Below, in pieces: positions 1 through 9,167 of a DNA stretch of 64,000 nt. The position numbers were made by a program, and so were the translations under genes. A model generated the notes under the pieces. The model was not told where the DNA came from. It searched no databases and was given only the letters and a program-made list of their open reading frames with translations. The stretch is taken from the NCBI GenBank assembly GCA_963718145.1, contig CAVQYJ010000017.1:124001-188000 (forward strand), given 5' to 3'. The stretch is from UBA7672 sp963718145. Its GTDB lineage: Bacteria > Pseudomonadota > Alphaproteobacteria > Caulobacterales > Hyphomonadaceae. Numbering within the stretch: position 1 is the stretch's first letter; the number at the start of each line of letters is the position of its first letter.

Positions 1-1523
1 CCACGTCCGCGTCCGTCTCGGGGCAAAGCTACGGAACGCCCGGCTACCGGCTCTACGTGCTCTGTGTTCTGACGCTGGTCTACACGGTCAACTTCATCGA
101 CAGGAACCTGCTGAACGTCATCGGTCCGCAGATCATCGAGCACTTCCAGCTCAGCGATTCCGATTTTGGCCTGCTCAATGGACCGCCCTTCGCGATCTTC
201 TACGCCCTCGCCGGGATCCCGCTGGCGATGGCGGCCGACCGCACCAACCGCATTATCATCATCGCACTTTGCCTGTCGGTGTGGTCGATCATGGCCGCGC
301 TGTGCGGTTTCGCGACCTCCTTCGCGTTCCTCCTGATCGCGCGGGTCGGCGTGGCGATCGGCGAGGCGGGCGGCACGCCACCGTCGAGCTCCGTCATCGG
401 CGACTACTTCAAGCCCAAGAGCCGGGCCAACGCGCTCGCCATCTTTGCGATGGGCGTGACCATCGGCGGCGCGCTTTCGAACTATTTCGGCGGGCCCATC
501 GCGCAGCACCTCAACGGCGCAGCGATCAAGGGCATCCTTCAGGGGTGGGGCTGGGAGTGGGCGGTCAACATGACGGACTGGAGCCAGGTGCAGGGCTGGC
601 GCGTCGCCTTCATCGTCATTGGTGCGCCCGGCATCCTCCTCTCCGTCCTGATGCTGCTCACGGTCAAGGAGCCGCCCCGCGGCTATTCCGATCCGGCGGG
701 CACAGCGAAGGTCGAGAAGGCGAACATGATGGAGGCCTTCAGAGAGCTTCTGAAGAAGCCGACCTTCTGGACGATCTCGCTTGCGGCGGCGATTACTGCG
801 CTTGTCGGCTATGGCCTCACCTCGTTCCAGGCGCCGATGTTTGGACGGCTGCACGGCATGAACGGGCCGACCTTCGCCTGGGAGTTCGGCGGGCCGCTCG
901 CGGTCTTTGCGGCTCTGGGCACGTTTGCGGGCGGGTTCATCGTGGACAAATGGGCGCCGCGCTACCAGCCGGCCATGGCGCTGGTGCCAGCGATCGGGCT
1001 CATCCTCTCCATGCCTCTCGCCATCTTCGCCTGGCACCAGCCGACGGAGCAGCTCTTTTCGGTGACGCGGCCGGTGTGGCTGGCGGCCGTCTTCTTCCAC
1101 TACATGTACATCGGCTCGCAATATTCGATCACGCAGGGACTGGTGGGCCAGCGATCACGTGCGGCGGCGGTGGCGATCCTGCTGCTGATCATTGCGCTGC
1201 TGGGCAATGCGCCCGGCCCGTACTTCACCGGATGGCTGAGCGACGTGTTCATGCAAAACCTTCTCAGCTCCAATCCGGACGCCGCAGGCGTGGCGGCGAC
1301 CGATTGCCGTGTCGTGTTGACCGGACGGCCTGGCTTCACCGATGGCTTCGAGGAAGCCGCCGCCCGAGTCAGCGAGGTGCAGCGAGGCGTCTGCGCCAGT
1401 TCCTACGGGGACGGGTTGCGACAATCCATGGTCGCGACGCTGTTGCTGTTCATCCCCGCGGCGATCCTGTTCTTTCTCGGCTCTCTGACGCTGAAGAAGG
1501 ACATGATCGCCCGCACGCACTAG
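1..1523 (+). CDS. MFS transporter, spinster-type (5' end outside window)
   Basis: Major facilitator superfamily permease of the inner membrane, probably a proton-linked transporter of an organic solute; the substrate cannot be told. The frame is already open at base 3, and the residues before the first possible start (YGTPGYRLYV) match the N-terminus of the next gene, so the true start lies to the left. Visible are the first-helix motif NFIDRNLLN, the cytoplasmic-loop motif GIPLAMAADRTNR near residue 50, a motif-C-like GVGIGEAGGTPP stretch and about 12 hydrophobic segments. It ends with TLKKDMI, the point at which its neighbour continues. It is a tandem paralogue of the gene at 1731; the pair probably arose by duplication. 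Confidence 0.85.
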   Translation, partial: TSASVSGQSYGTPGYRLYVLCVLTLVYTVNFIDRNLLNVIGPQIIEHFQLSDSDFGLLNGPPFAIFYALAGIPLAMAADRTNRIIIIALCLSVWSIMAALCGFATSFAFLLIARVGVAIGEAGGTPPSSSVIGDYFKPKSRANALAIFAMGVTIGGALSNYFGGPIAQHLNGAAIKGILQGWGWEWAVNMTDWSQVQGWRVAFIVIGAPGILLSVLMLLTVKEPPRGYSDPAGTAKVEKANMMEAFRELLKKPTFWTISLAAAITALVGYGLTSFQAPMFGRLHGMNGPTFAWEFGGPLAVFAALGTFAGGFIVDKWAPRYQPAMALVPAIGLILSMPLAIFAWHQPTEQLFSVTRPVWLAAVFFHYMYIGSQYSITQGLVGQRSRAAAVAILLLIIALLGNAPGPYFTGWLSDVFMQNLLSSNPDAAGVAATDCRVVLTGRPGFTDGFEEAAARVSEVQRGVCASSYGDGLRQSMVATLLLFIPAAILFFLGSLTLKKDMIARTH

Positions 1524-1730
1524 GCGAACACGCCCCGGTGTAATTGCCATTGCGCGGCCGGACCCTTGGGTCAGGACGACTGCGCTCGCGGCGCGAGGCG
1601 CAATAACGCCGATGTCAGATGCGAATTGCTGCTGCGGTTGAGATTGGGGCTGGACCGGCGGGAGCAAAACCCGCAGCCTGATTTTCGCTAAGTCGCCGGC
1701 CCGCAAGCGGCCGGGATGGGGAGGAAGTGC

Positions 1731-3455
1731 ATGGGCACGCACACGGCGGCGGCAGGCGCGGCGACGCCTGGAGCGCCGACAGACGGCCACATCACCGGCT
1801 ATGGCAGTCCTGGCTATCGCAACTATGTGCTGAACGCCCTGCTGGTCATCTACATCCTGAGTTTCATGGACCGGGCGCTGCTGTCGGTCGTGGCGCGGCC
1901 GCTGAAAGCGGAGATCGCGATCTCCGATCTTGCGTTCGGTCTTCTTACCGGCGCAGGTTTTGCCGTCTTCTACACGATTGTCGGCATCCCGCTGGCGCGC
2001 ATGTCCGAGCGCAAGAACCGCGTCTGGATCATCGGGATCAGCCTGGCCATCTGGTCGCTGTTCACTGCGCTGACCGGGTTCTCGGCTGATGTCGTCATCG
2101 GCGGGACCGTGGTGCTGACCGGGTTCATGGCGCTGCTGATCTGCCGCGTCGGGGTCGGCATCGGCGAGGCCGGCTGCACGCCGCCCGCCAACTCGCTGAT
2201 CGCCGACTACTATCCGGCGGCCAAGCGCTCGGCGGCGCTGGGCTATTACGCCATGGGCGTGACGCTTGGCACCATGCTGGCCAACATCATCGGCGGCCAG
2301 ATCACCGACATGTTCGGCTGGCGCTGGGCGTTCATCGTGATGGGCGTGCCGGGGATCGTGATCGCGATCTTCTTCGTCCTGACGATCAAGGAGCCGCCGC
2401 GCGGCTTTTCCGAAACGCCGGACGCAAGGAAACAGGCGCGTGCGGAACTCTGGCCGTCGATCCGGGAGATGTTCTCCAAGAGATCTTTCTGGACGATGAC
2501 GGCCGGCGCGACGATGGCCGCGTTCTGCGGTTATGCGATCGCCGGGTTCCAGTCGCTCTATATCCAGCGCACATTCGGGCTGAGCGCGGGCGAAGCCTCG
2601 CTCTGGGTCAACGCTCCGGCCTATGCGGCAGGCGCGCTCGGCACGGTGATCACCGGCTGGCTCGCGATGAAGATGCGGGCAAAATCCATCACGGCCATCG
2701 CCTGGATTTCGGCGATCGGCCTCTTCATCTCGATCCCGTTCTATGTGTGGGGCTTCACGTCCACCAGCGTCCTGATCTGCGCCGTCGGCCTCTCGCTGGG
2801 CCACTTCGTGAAATATGGGTACCTCGCGGCGCAATACACGATCAGCCAGGGCGTCGTGTCGATGCGGGTGCGTGCGACCTCCACTGCGGTGATGCTCTTC
2901 ATCATCAACATCCTGGGCTATGGCCTGGGGCCGCCATTCGCGGGCCTGCTGTCGGACTTCTTCTTTTCGCAATCGGCCACAGCGGCAGGCTTCCCGGGGT
3001 TCACCAATGCGGGGTGCGACGCCGCCGCCGAGGCTATCCGGACTGCGGGCGGCGCGACGGCCAATGTCGCGGACGTGCTCGCCCGCATGGCGCGTCCGAT
3101 CACCGAGGCGCAGCACGCATTCTGCGGACCCGCCAACTCTCAGGCGACGCAGTATTCGATGCTGGCGATCACGGCGCTCTATGCCGTCTCGGCGCTGTGC
3201 TTCTTCCTCTGCATGTTCACGCTCAAGAAGGACATGATTATTGTCCCGCGCGAGTATGCGAACACGGCGCCGACCAGCCTGCGCGTAGTGCTGCTGGCGC
3301 TTGGCCTCGGGGGCGTGGCGATCGCGACGAACTATGGTGCGGCGGCGATGGGGCAGGTGTGGTTCCTGATGCTCCTCGGGATCTCGGCCGTGGTGGCTCT
3401 GGCTGGCCTGTACTTCACTGCAACCCACCTCTTGCGGAAACCGGTAGCGGCGTAG
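1731..3455 (+). CDS. MFS transporter, spinster-type paralogue
   Basis: Second major facilitator permease, 574 residues, clearly paralogous to the upstream gene: SFMDRALLSVVARPL in helix 1, GIPLARMSERKNR in the 2-3 loop and GVGIGEAGCTPPANS in the next segment. An upstream in-frame ATG exists at 1716, but a strong Shine-Dalgarno (GGGGAGGAAG, about 1718-1727) overlaps it and is correctly spaced for the ATG at 1731. It carries about 55 extra C-terminal residues after the shared FTLKKDMI, including two further hydrophobic stretches, so 14 rather than 12 helices are possible. A short CCGGCC/GGCCGG hairpin lies just upstream. Substrate unknown. Confidence 0.85.
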   Translation: MGTHTAAAGAATPGAPTDGHITGYGSPGYRNYVLNALLVIYILSFMDRALLSVVARPLKAEIAISDLAFGLLTGAGFAVFYTIVGIPLARMSERKNRVWIIGISLAIWSLFTALTGFSADVVIGGTVVLTGFMALLICRVGVGIGEAGCTPPANSLIADYYPAAKRSAALGYYAMGVTLGTMLANIIGGQITDMFGWRWAFIVMGVPGIVIAIFFVLTIKEPPRGFSETPDARKQARAELWPSIREMFSKRSFWTMTAGATMAAFCGYAIAGFQSLYIQRTFGLSAGEASLWVNAPAYAAGALGTVITGWLAMKMRAKSITAIAWISAIGLFISIPFYVWGFTSTSVLICAVGLSLGHFVKYGYLAAQYTISQGVVSMRVRATSTAVMLFIINILGYGLGPPFAGLLSDFFFSQSATAAGFPGFTNAGCDAAAEAIRTAGGATANVADVLARMARPITEAQHAFCGPANSQATQYSMLAITALYAVSALCFFLCMFTLKKDMIIVPREYANTAPTSLRVVLLALGLGGVAIATNYGAAAMGQVWFLMLLGISAVVALAGLYFTATHLLRKPVAA

Positions 3456-3481
3456 AGCGGAACGGCTAGAAGTCGGACGTC

Positions 3482-4045
3482 ATGCGACGCCTCGACCTCC
3501 ATCCCAGGAAAAAGCTGCGCAATCCGGCGCGGCATCTGCGCCAGCTTGCGCGCTGGCCTGAACGCATTGCCGGTCAATTGCCCACGGCCGGGCAGATGGA
3601 GGGCAGCCGTTTCTGGAACTTCAAGGTCCCGGTGTTCGCCAAGCTGATCGAACCGCCACATGCGACGGACGAGACACGGCGAGCCTGCATTGCGGCGATC
3701 TTTGCGGCGGCGGAGGTGATCGAGCGCGCCCCGAGCCGCCCTGCGGGATGCCGCATCGCGTGTCTCGTCACGACGCCGTTCCTGTTCGAGTCCGAGGTGA
3801 CGATCTTCATCGATGAAGACTACTTCCGCAGCTTCCTGCCTGTGCCGGCCAAGAAGCGCACGGAATTCTCGGGCGGCTGGATCGAGGCGTCGCCGGCGGA
3901 TGCAGCGCTGCTCGCGCCGATCCTGCCGCCGGCGCCGGAGGGGCTGGAGTTCATGGGCGGCACGCGCCTGGTCGAGCACGATCCGGAGTGGGGCCCGGCG
4001 CCGGTCGAGCGGGTGAACTGGTTGTGGGCATTCCAGAGGCGGTGA
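3482..4045 (+). CDS. DUF3916-like protein of unknown function
   Basis: Soluble protein of 187 residues. No signal peptide or membrane segment is visible; the N-terminus is basic (MRRLDLHPRKKLRN). The pattern of a tryptophan-containing FWNFKVP segment, a Cys-containing helix (RRACIAAIFAAAEVIE), a central strand CLVTTPFLFESEVTIF and the motif DEDYFRSFLP resembles the DUF3916 family, which has no known function. The family assignment is from memory of its pattern and is moderate. It follows the MFS gene by 26 bp and may be co-transcribed with it. It converges on gcrA; the shared gap holds a hairpin. Confidence 0.6.
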   Translation: MRRLDLHPRKKLRNPARHLRQLARWPERIAGQLPTAGQMEGSRFWNFKVPVFAKLIEPPHATDETRRACIAAIFAAAEVIERAPSRPAGCRIACLVTTPFLFESEVTIFIDEDYFRSFLPVPAKKRTEFSGGWIEASPADAALLAPILPPAPEGLEFMGGTRLVEHDPEWGPAPVERVNWLWAFQRR

Positions 4046-4181
4046 ATGATCCGCCAGACTGGGAGCGGGCGACATTTCCTCGCCCGCGATCACTCGACCT
4101 TCTGCCCGGACTGGAGCGGAACAGCCTCGACACGGCGTCCCGGCCTTCGCGACGTGACCGCACCTACAGACCAAACGAAAC

Positions 4182-4210
4182 TGCCCCGGAATCCCATGGA
4201 CTCCGGGGCA
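4182..4210 (-). terminator. Intrinsic terminator for gcrA
   Basis: A perfect 9-bp inverted repeat (TGCCCCGGA / TCCGGGGCA) with an 11-nt loop lies 57 bp past the gcrA stop. Read on the minus strand the hairpin is followed by a T-rich stretch (GTTTCGTTTGG), so it fits a Rho-independent terminator for gcrA. On the plus strand no T run follows, though it may still slow transcription coming from the DUF3916-like gene. Confidence 0.6.
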
Positions 4211-4266
4211 GCGCCGTCGCGGGTAGAAGTCAGGCGAACCTGGTCTGGCCCGGCGTGTCTTGAGGA

Positions 4267-4800
4267 TCAGCCAGCGAGGCGCTGGATGTAGTCGAATTCG
4301 CGGGCGCGGCGTTCGCGTTTCTTGGCGGGCTGGAAGGCGACGCGGGCGTGCTCGGCGCAGTAGGGCGAGCCATCCTGAGTGCCGTGGCCGCAGAAGCCGA
4401 ACGTGGCCTCGGCCGGATCGCCGATCGGCCATTTGCACATCGAGTCCTTCACTGTCAGCACAGTGACCATGTCGCCATTGGGCAGGCGCTGAGGCTCAAT
4501 ATTGGTCTCGACTTCGACATGGGGCGCGGGGGCGGAAGCTTCACGCACGGCCAGCGCGTTGGCGCCGCGGGCGGCCGGCTGCGCCTGACGCGGCGCCTGC
4601 GTGGGCTTGGGCCGGGCCAGCCGCGGCGGACGCTTTACCGGACGCGACGGAGTCGCCCGCCCGGAGAGTCCAAGACGGTGCACCTTGCCGATGACGGCAT
4701 TGCGGGTGACCGAGCCCAGCCGCTTGGCGATCTGGCTCGCGCTGTGCCCTTCGGCCCAGAGTTTCTTGAGTTCTGCGACGCGCTCTTCGGTCCAGCCCAT
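4267..4800 (-). CDS. gcrA: GcrA cell cycle regulator
   Basis: Transcription factor that binds RNA polymerase sigma-70 and activates promoters carrying CcrM-methylated GANTC sites; in Caulobacter it oscillates against CtrA. The 177-residue length is close to the 173 residues of the Caulobacter protein. The N-terminal helix-turn-helix is textbook (MGWTEERVAELKKLW, SASQIAKRLG, VTRNAVIGKVHRLGLSGR, residues 1-47). A Pro/Ala-rich linker follows, then the C-terminal sigma-binding domain with CKWPIGDP, FCGH and YCAEHARVAFQP. The start at 4800 is chosen because the family begins MGWT and a GGAG lies 12 nt upstream; the frame runs 13 codons further without homology. Strong marker for Caulobacterales/Rhizobiales-type cell-cycle control. 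Confidence 0.95.
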   Translation of the reverse strand: MGWTEERVAELKKLWAEGHSASQIAKRLGSVTRNAVIGKVHRLGLSGRATPSRPVKRPPRLARPKPTQAPRQAQPAARGANALAVREASAPAPHVEVETNIEPQRLPNGDMVTVLTVKDSMCKWPIGDPAEATFGFCGHGTQDGSPYCAEHARVAFQPAKKRERRAREFDYIQRLAG

Positions 4801-5201
4801 GAATCTGTCTCCACAGCCTCGGAGGAACACGCAAGACACAACATATAGATCGTGTCGGCGCGGTCCGGTTCCCAGCTCTCTAGGGATAGTATCGGCCAGC
4901 GCTTGCCCCGCAATATGCTGGGGCGCTTCTCAACAGCTTAATCAATATATTGTAGTTGTACACAGGCGAACTGAGTCACAGCGACGCGGGGCAGGGCAGG
5001 CCTGATTCAACCTTGGGAACTCAACTTGAGCGCGAACGCCAGACCCTGCGCTGATCTGGACTCGCATGCTTTGCGGGGGGTGGGAATCCCCCTTGCCCTG
5101 GACGCCGGGCCGGCTGGCGATCGAGGGCCGAGCCCTGTGCCTGGTCCCCCATGCCAACATTTCTATGGCGCACCCGCCCCAGAAGCGTAAAAGCCCGCGC
5201 C
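4801..5201. promoter_or_regulatory. Divergent control region of gcrA with GANTC sites
   Basis: A 401-bp gap between gcrA (minus) and the ABC permease (plus) without a convincing gene. It contains five GANTC pentamers (4801-4805, 4973-4977, 5004-5008, 5059-5063, 5084-5088), the CcrM methylation site that GcrA senses, more than chance would give for this length. An AT-rich core (TTAATCAATATATTGTAG, 4938-4955) is a likely promoter position. A TTAA half-site for CtrA is present at 4938 but its partner is not, so CtrA binding is not claimed. Confidence 0.4.
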
Positions 5202-6047
5202 ATGGATCAGACCCTGACCAAGCCCCCGATGGAGTCCGCCGCGCCTGGCGCGGTCGGCCCCCGGCAGTATGGCGCGGTCAACTGGCTTGGCCTCTGGACG
5301 CTCTGCCTGCGGGAGACGCGGCGGTTCTGGAAGGTGGGCATGCAGACGCTGTTTGCGCCTGTGGTGTCGAGCCTCTTGATGCTGTTCGTCTTCAAGCTGG
5401 CCTATCCGCAGAACAGCGCGGCGAGCCCCGGCGGCGTGTCGTTCGAGACCTTCCTCGCGCCGGGCATCGTCATGATGGCGATCCTCACCAACGCATTCGC
5501 CAACACGTCCTCCTCGGTCATCATCGCCAAAGTGCAGGGCAACGCGGTGGACTTCCTGATGCCGCCGCTGTCGCCGCTCGAACTCACCGTTGGCTTCCTG
5601 TCGGGCGCCGTGACGCGCGGCGTGCTGGTCGGCATCGTGACCTACGCGGTGATCTTCATCCTGCAGATCGCGCCATTCCAGATCGCGAACATCGGCGCAG
5701 TGATCTACTACTCGGTGGTGGCGTCGCTGTTCATGGGCGCCATCGGCCTAATCGGCGGCATCTGGGCCGACAAGTTCGACCACATGGCCGCGGTGCAGAA
5801 CTTCGTGGTGATGCCGCTCACGATGCTGTCCGGAACGTTTTATCCGATCAGCCGGCTGGGCGAGCCTGCGACCACGATCAGCCATTTCAACCCGTTCTTC
5901 CACCTGATCGACGGCTTCCGTTACGGCTTCACCGGCCATGCCGAAGGCGACCTCGCGATCGGCGCGGCCTACACCCTCGTCCTCACGCTGGCCCTGTGCG
6001 CCGCCTGCTGGGCGATGTTCCGATCGGGCTACAAGCTGAAGGCCTGA
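5202..6047 (+). CDS. ABC-2 type transporter permease
   Basis: Integral membrane subunit of an ABC exporter, 281 residues with about six hydrophobic helices: a first near LFAPVVSSLLMLFVF, later GIVTYAVIFILQIAPF and LVLTLALCAACWAMF. The segment PLTMLSGTFYPISRL followed by HFNPFFHLIDGFRYGF is the typical ABC2_membrane signature of the YadH/NodJ type. No ATPase gene is adjacent on either side, so the partner must be encoded elsewhere. The ATG at 5202 is preferred over an in-frame ATG at 5151 because homologues start close to the first helix; no clear Shine-Dalgarno decides it. Substrate unknown. Confidence 0.8.
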   Translation: MDQTLTKPPMESAAPGAVGPRQYGAVNWLGLWTLCLRETRRFWKVGMQTLFAPVVSSLLMLFVFKLAYPQNSAASPGGVSFETFLAPGIVMMAILTNAFANTSSSVIIAKVQGNAVDFLMPPLSPLELTVGFLSGAVTRGVLVGIVTYAVIFILQIAPFQIANIGAVIYYSVVASLFMGAIGLIGGIWADKFDHMAAVQNFVVMPLTMLSGTFYPISRLGEPATTISHFNPFFHLIDGFRYGFTGHAEGDLAIGAAYTLVLTLALCAACWAMFRSGYKLKA

Positions 6048-6077
6048 GCCCGTCATATTCCCTGCATTGACAGGAGA

Positions 6078-6110
6078 AGGGCGGGCCTCAATGGTCCGCC
6101 CTCTTTCGTT
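6078..6110 (+). terminator. Rho-independent terminator after the ABC permease
   Basis: Inverted repeat AGGGCGGGCC / GGTCCGCCCT (10 bp with one G-U pair) around a TCAAT loop, followed by CTTTCGTT. It sits 30 bp after the permease stop and 35 bp before argD, so argDF probably has its own promoter or relies on read-through. Confidence 0.65.
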
Positions 6111-6144
6111 AATGCGTCCACCCCGGCGTCATAGGAGTTACGCC

Positions 6145-7335
6145 ATGTCGAACGCAGTCCTTCCCGTCTACGGCCCCAGCCCGGTCGTGTTCGAGCGAGG
6201 CGAAGGCGTGCGCATGTATGACGACAAGGGCAAGGCGTATCTCGACTTCATCGCCGGCATCGCGGTGAACTCGCTGGGCCACTGCCATCCGGTTCTCGTC
6301 AACGCGCTGACGGAGCAGGCCAACAAGCTCTGGCACACCTCCAACATGTTCCGCGTGCCGGGGCAGGAGCGTCTGGCGCAGCGCTGGTGCGATGCGACGT
6401 TCGCCGACTTCGCCTTCTTCACCAATTCGGGCGCCGAGGCGATCGAGGGCTGCATCAAGATCGCGCGGCGCTATCAGTGGTCGAAAGGGCAGCCCGAGCG
6501 CATCGGTCTCCTGACTTTCGAAGGCTCGTTCCACGGGCGCACGCTGGGCGGCATCAGCGCCGGAGCGCAGGAGAAGTATCGCGAGGGGTTTGGCCCGCGC
6601 CTGCCGGGATTCCGCTCCGTGCCATTCGGCGATCATGACGCGCTGAAGGCCGCGATCACGGCGCCGGACCTCGCCGCTGTGATGATCGAGCCGGTGCAGG
6701 GCGAGGGCGGCGTGCGCGAGGTTCCCGACCAATGCCTGCTCGGACTGCGCAAGCTGTGCGACGAGAACGGCGTCCTGCTGATCTATGACGAGATCCAGTG
6801 CGGCGCCGGGCGCACGGGCCAGCTCTTCCACCACCAGTGGGTGAAGGGTGCGGAGCCGGACCTGCTCGCCGCCGCAAAAGGCATCGGCGGCGGCTTCCCG
6901 ATGGGGATGGTGCTGTCGACGGCGAACGCTGCTTCCGGGATGGCCAAGGGCGTGCACGGCACGACGTTCGGCGGCGGGCCGCTGGCGATGGCGGTGGGCA
7001 ACGCCGTGCTCGACGTGATCGCGGGCGAAGGCTTCCTCGAGCATGTCCGCCGCGTCGCGGGCACGATGCAGCAGGGCATGGAGAGCCTCAAGGGCCGCTA
7101 TCCGGAACTCGTGCTTGAGGTCACGGGGCGCGGCCTCCTGCGCGGCCTGCGCATGAAGGACGATCCGCTGCCGCTGCGGGGCAAGCTTTCCGACCGCGGC
7201 TTGCTGGTCGGCACGGCCGGCAACAACACGCTGCGTCTCGCCCCGCCGCTGATCGTGACCGAAGCCGATGTCCGCGAAGCCATCAACATCATCGACCAGC
7301 AGTTCGCGTCGATGATGACCGCCGCAGGCTCATGA
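6145..7335 (+). CDS. argD: Acetylornithine aminotransferase
   Basis: PLP-dependent class III aminotransferase of 396 residues converting N-acetylglutamate semialdehyde to N-acetylornithine in arginine synthesis; the enzyme often also serves as succinyldiaminopimelate aminotransferase. Visible motifs are NSGAEAIEGCIKIARR (cofactor phosphate region), FHGRTLGG, YDEIQCGAGRTG with the PLP-contacting Asp, and AAAKGIGGGFPMG with the Schiff-base Lys. The ATG at 6145 has a TAGGAG at 6133-6137, and homologues begin with this LPVYGPSPVVFERGEG stretch; the frame continues upstream without homology. Its stop overlaps the argF start (ATGA), so translation is coupled. Confidence 0.95.
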   Translation: MSNAVLPVYGPSPVVFERGEGVRMYDDKGKAYLDFIAGIAVNSLGHCHPVLVNALTEQANKLWHTSNMFRVPGQERLAQRWCDATFADFAFFTNSGAEAIEGCIKIARRYQWSKGQPERIGLLTFEGSFHGRTLGGISAGAQEKYREGFGPRLPGFRSVPFGDHDALKAAITAPDLAAVMIEPVQGEGGVREVPDQCLLGLRKLCDENGVLLIYDEIQCGAGRTGQLFHHQWVKGAEPDLLAAAKGIGGGFPMGMVLSTANAASGMAKGVHGTTFGGGPLAMAVGNAVLDVIAGEGFLEHVRRVAGTMQQGMESLKGRYPELVLEVTGRGLLRGLRMKDDPLPLRGKLSDRGLLVGTAGNNTLRLAPPLIVTEADVREAINIIDQQFASMMTAAGS

Positions 7336-8258
7336 CGATGAATCACTTCATCGATCTCTGGCCGATTCCATCGGGCGAGCTCAGGTCCATCCTCGACCGC
7401 GCCAAATCGCGCAAGAAAGCCCGCAATGGCGCGCCGCGAGGCGCAGCCGACAAGGATGCGCCGCTGGCCGGCCGCACCCTGGCGATGATCTTCGAGAAGA
7501 ATTCGACGCGCACGCGCGTGTCCTTCGACATGGCGATCCGCCAGCTCGGGGGCTCCTCCATCGTCCTCAATTCAGGCGACATGCAGCTCGGGCGAGGCGA
7601 GAGCATCGAGGATACGGCCCGCGTCCTCTCGCGCTATGTCGACGCCATGATGATCCGCGCCAACCGGCATGCCGATGTCGAAGCCCTGGCCAAGGCCGCC
7701 ACCGTTCCGGTGATCAACGGCCTCACCGAGAAGTCGCACCCGTGCCAGATCCTCGCCGATCTCCAGACTCTCGAGGAGGCCGGGTTGACGCTGAAGGGCT
7801 CGCGCATCGCGTGGGTAGGCGACGGCAACAATGTGGCCGCCAGCTTCATCCACGGCGCGCCGAAATTCGGCTACTCCCTCGCGGTCGCAACGCCGGCCGG
7901 CTATGACCCGCAGAAGGAAGACGTCGAGCGCGCCCGCGCCGAACAGGGCCGCGTCGACCTGTTCCGCGATCCGGTGAAGGCCGTCGCCGGCGCCGATGTC
8001 GTCGTCGCAGACACCTTCGTGTCCATGGGCGACAAGGACGCCGCCAGGCGCCTCAAGGACCTGGGTCCGTTCAAGGTGAGCGGCGAACTGATGCGCCACG
8101 CGCAACCCCGGGCGGTGTTCCTGCACTGCCTGCCGGCGCACCGTGGGGAAGAAGTCGACGCAGAGGTGATCGACGGTCCTTCGTCGCTGGTGTTCGACGA
8201 AGCCGAGAACCGCCTCCACGCCCAGAAAGCAATCCTGGAGTGGTGCCTCCGGGCTTGA
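7332..8258 (+). CDS. argF: Ornithine carbamoyltransferase
   Basis: Cytosolic enzyme making citrulline from ornithine and carbamoyl phosphate, 308 residues. The carbamoyl-phosphate motif STRTR lies at residues 58-62, HPCQ at 136-139 and the ornithine-site HCLPAHRG at 265-272, all intact. The SMG loop appears as FVSMGDKD. It starts inside the argD stop (ATGA overlap), the classic argD-argF pairing in alphaproteobacteria. In Caulobacter an hslO chaperone gene follows; here the gene meets a convergent methyltransferase 3 bp after its stop, which marks the left edge of the polysaccharide locus. Confidence 0.97.
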   Translation: MTMNHFIDLWPIPSGELRSILDRAKSRKKARNGAPRGAADKDAPLAGRTLAMIFEKNSTRTRVSFDMAIRQLGGSSIVLNSGDMQLGRGESIEDTARVLSRYVDAMMIRANRHADVEALAKAATVPVINGLTEKSHPCQILADLQTLEEAGLTLKGSRIAWVGDGNNVAASFIHGAPKFGYSLAVATPAGYDPQKEDVERARAEQGRVDLFRDPVKAVAGADVVVADTFVSMGDKDAARRLKDLGPFKVSGELMRHAQPRAVFLHCLPAHRGEEVDAEVIDGPSSLVFDEAENRLHAQKAILEWCLRA

Positions 8259-8261
8259 CCA

Positions 8262-9065
8262 TTAGACCCGGCGGCGCAGCACGTAGATGCCGGCATAGTC
8301 TAGGTCCTCGAAGACGCCACTGGCGACTCCGCGGATCGAAAGATCTTCTGCGACTTTGTTGACCTGATGCGTGTGGCTGGGCGGGGCAGGGTGAACGAGC
8401 GCGGGCTGGAGCACGCGGGACACGAACAGATAGAAGCCCAACGATTCGTAGCCGACGATTTCGAAGTCGGGCGCAATGGCCGCTTCGAACGCGCTGCGGC
8501 TGATGAACGTGTTGTAGGTCGCCGCGCCCATTTCCGGGAGGCCGGCCTGTCTGCGCGTCTGGCTAAGCCCCGCGAGGCCCTCGCTCCATCCCTCGCTCAG
8601 CACGTAGAGGCCTCCCGGCTTGAGCGTAGAAGCGATCTGCTTCAGCGCAACTTTTTGGTCGTCCCAGGTCGGCAGGTTGATCAGGCAGCGGATGGTGACG
8701 CTGACGTCAGCAAGCCCGTGCCGCGCCTTTGCGGATGCGAGATCAAGAACGTCTGCCTGTTCAAATGTGACGTTGGCCGCCTGGCCGGCATGGTGGCGCG
8801 CTGTGTCCACAAAAGCCTGCACATAGTCGAGGCCGATCACAGATCCGGCGCGCTGGGCAAAGCGGAGTGTCGACAGGCCATCGCCGCAACCGATGTCGTA
8901 AACCTTCGACCCTTCCGGGATATGCCGCTCAATAAAGGCTTCCACGACCTGCTGCAGATGGGGGTCTCGCGCCGTGGGGCGCAGCCCATCCGCATCGAGC
9001 GGTGTTGTTGCGGATTTCTCCCAGAAGGCCTTGATCTCGGCGAATTCGGTGCGTGCGGTTGACAT
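8262..9065 (-). CDS. Class I SAM-dependent methyltransferase
   Basis: Cytosolic methyltransferase of 267 residues with a Rossmann fold. Motif I is VYDIGCGDG (residues 55-63), an acidic end of strand 2 follows (VIGLDY), then FEQADVLDL, and SVTIRCLINL occupies the motif IV region. The C-terminal third (RRQAGLPEMGAATYNTF, FYLFVSRVLQPALVHP) resembles methyltransferases found in O-antigen and capsule loci. It lies at the left border of the polysaccharide cluster, divergent from the WbmS-type gene across 102 bp. The acceptor (sugar, lipid or small molecule) cannot be told from sequence. Confidence 0.75.
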   Translation of the reverse strand: MSTARTEFAEIKAFWEKSATTPLDADGLRPTARDPHLQQVVEAFIERHIPEGSKVYDIGCGDGLSTLRFAQRAGSVIGLDYVQAFVDTARHHAGQAANVTFEQADVLDLASAKARHGLADVSVTIRCLINLPTWDDQKVALKQIASTLKPGGLYVLSEGWSEGLAGLSQTRRQAGLPEMGAATYNTFISRSAFEAAIAPDFEIVGYESLGFYLFVSRVLQPALVHPAPPSHTHQVNKVAEDLSIRGVASGVFEDLDYAGIYVLRRRV

Positions 9066-9167
9066 GCGGGTCTACTAGACCAAGGCGGCCGGTCTGCCAA
9101 CGGCGGCGGCCACTTCCGCAAGGTTGGGTCCTCATGTATCGATCAGCGTGTCCACTGTGGAGCGCGC

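Noticed and set aside
1155..3428. Very long open frame on the minus strand opposite the MFS genes
   Set aside because: Arg/His/Asp-rich low-complexity text antisense to two clear MFS genes; typical of high-GC shadow frames.
4938..4952. CtrA box (TTAA-N7-TTAA) upstream of gcrA
   Set aside because: Only the first TTAA is present; the second half reads ATTG.
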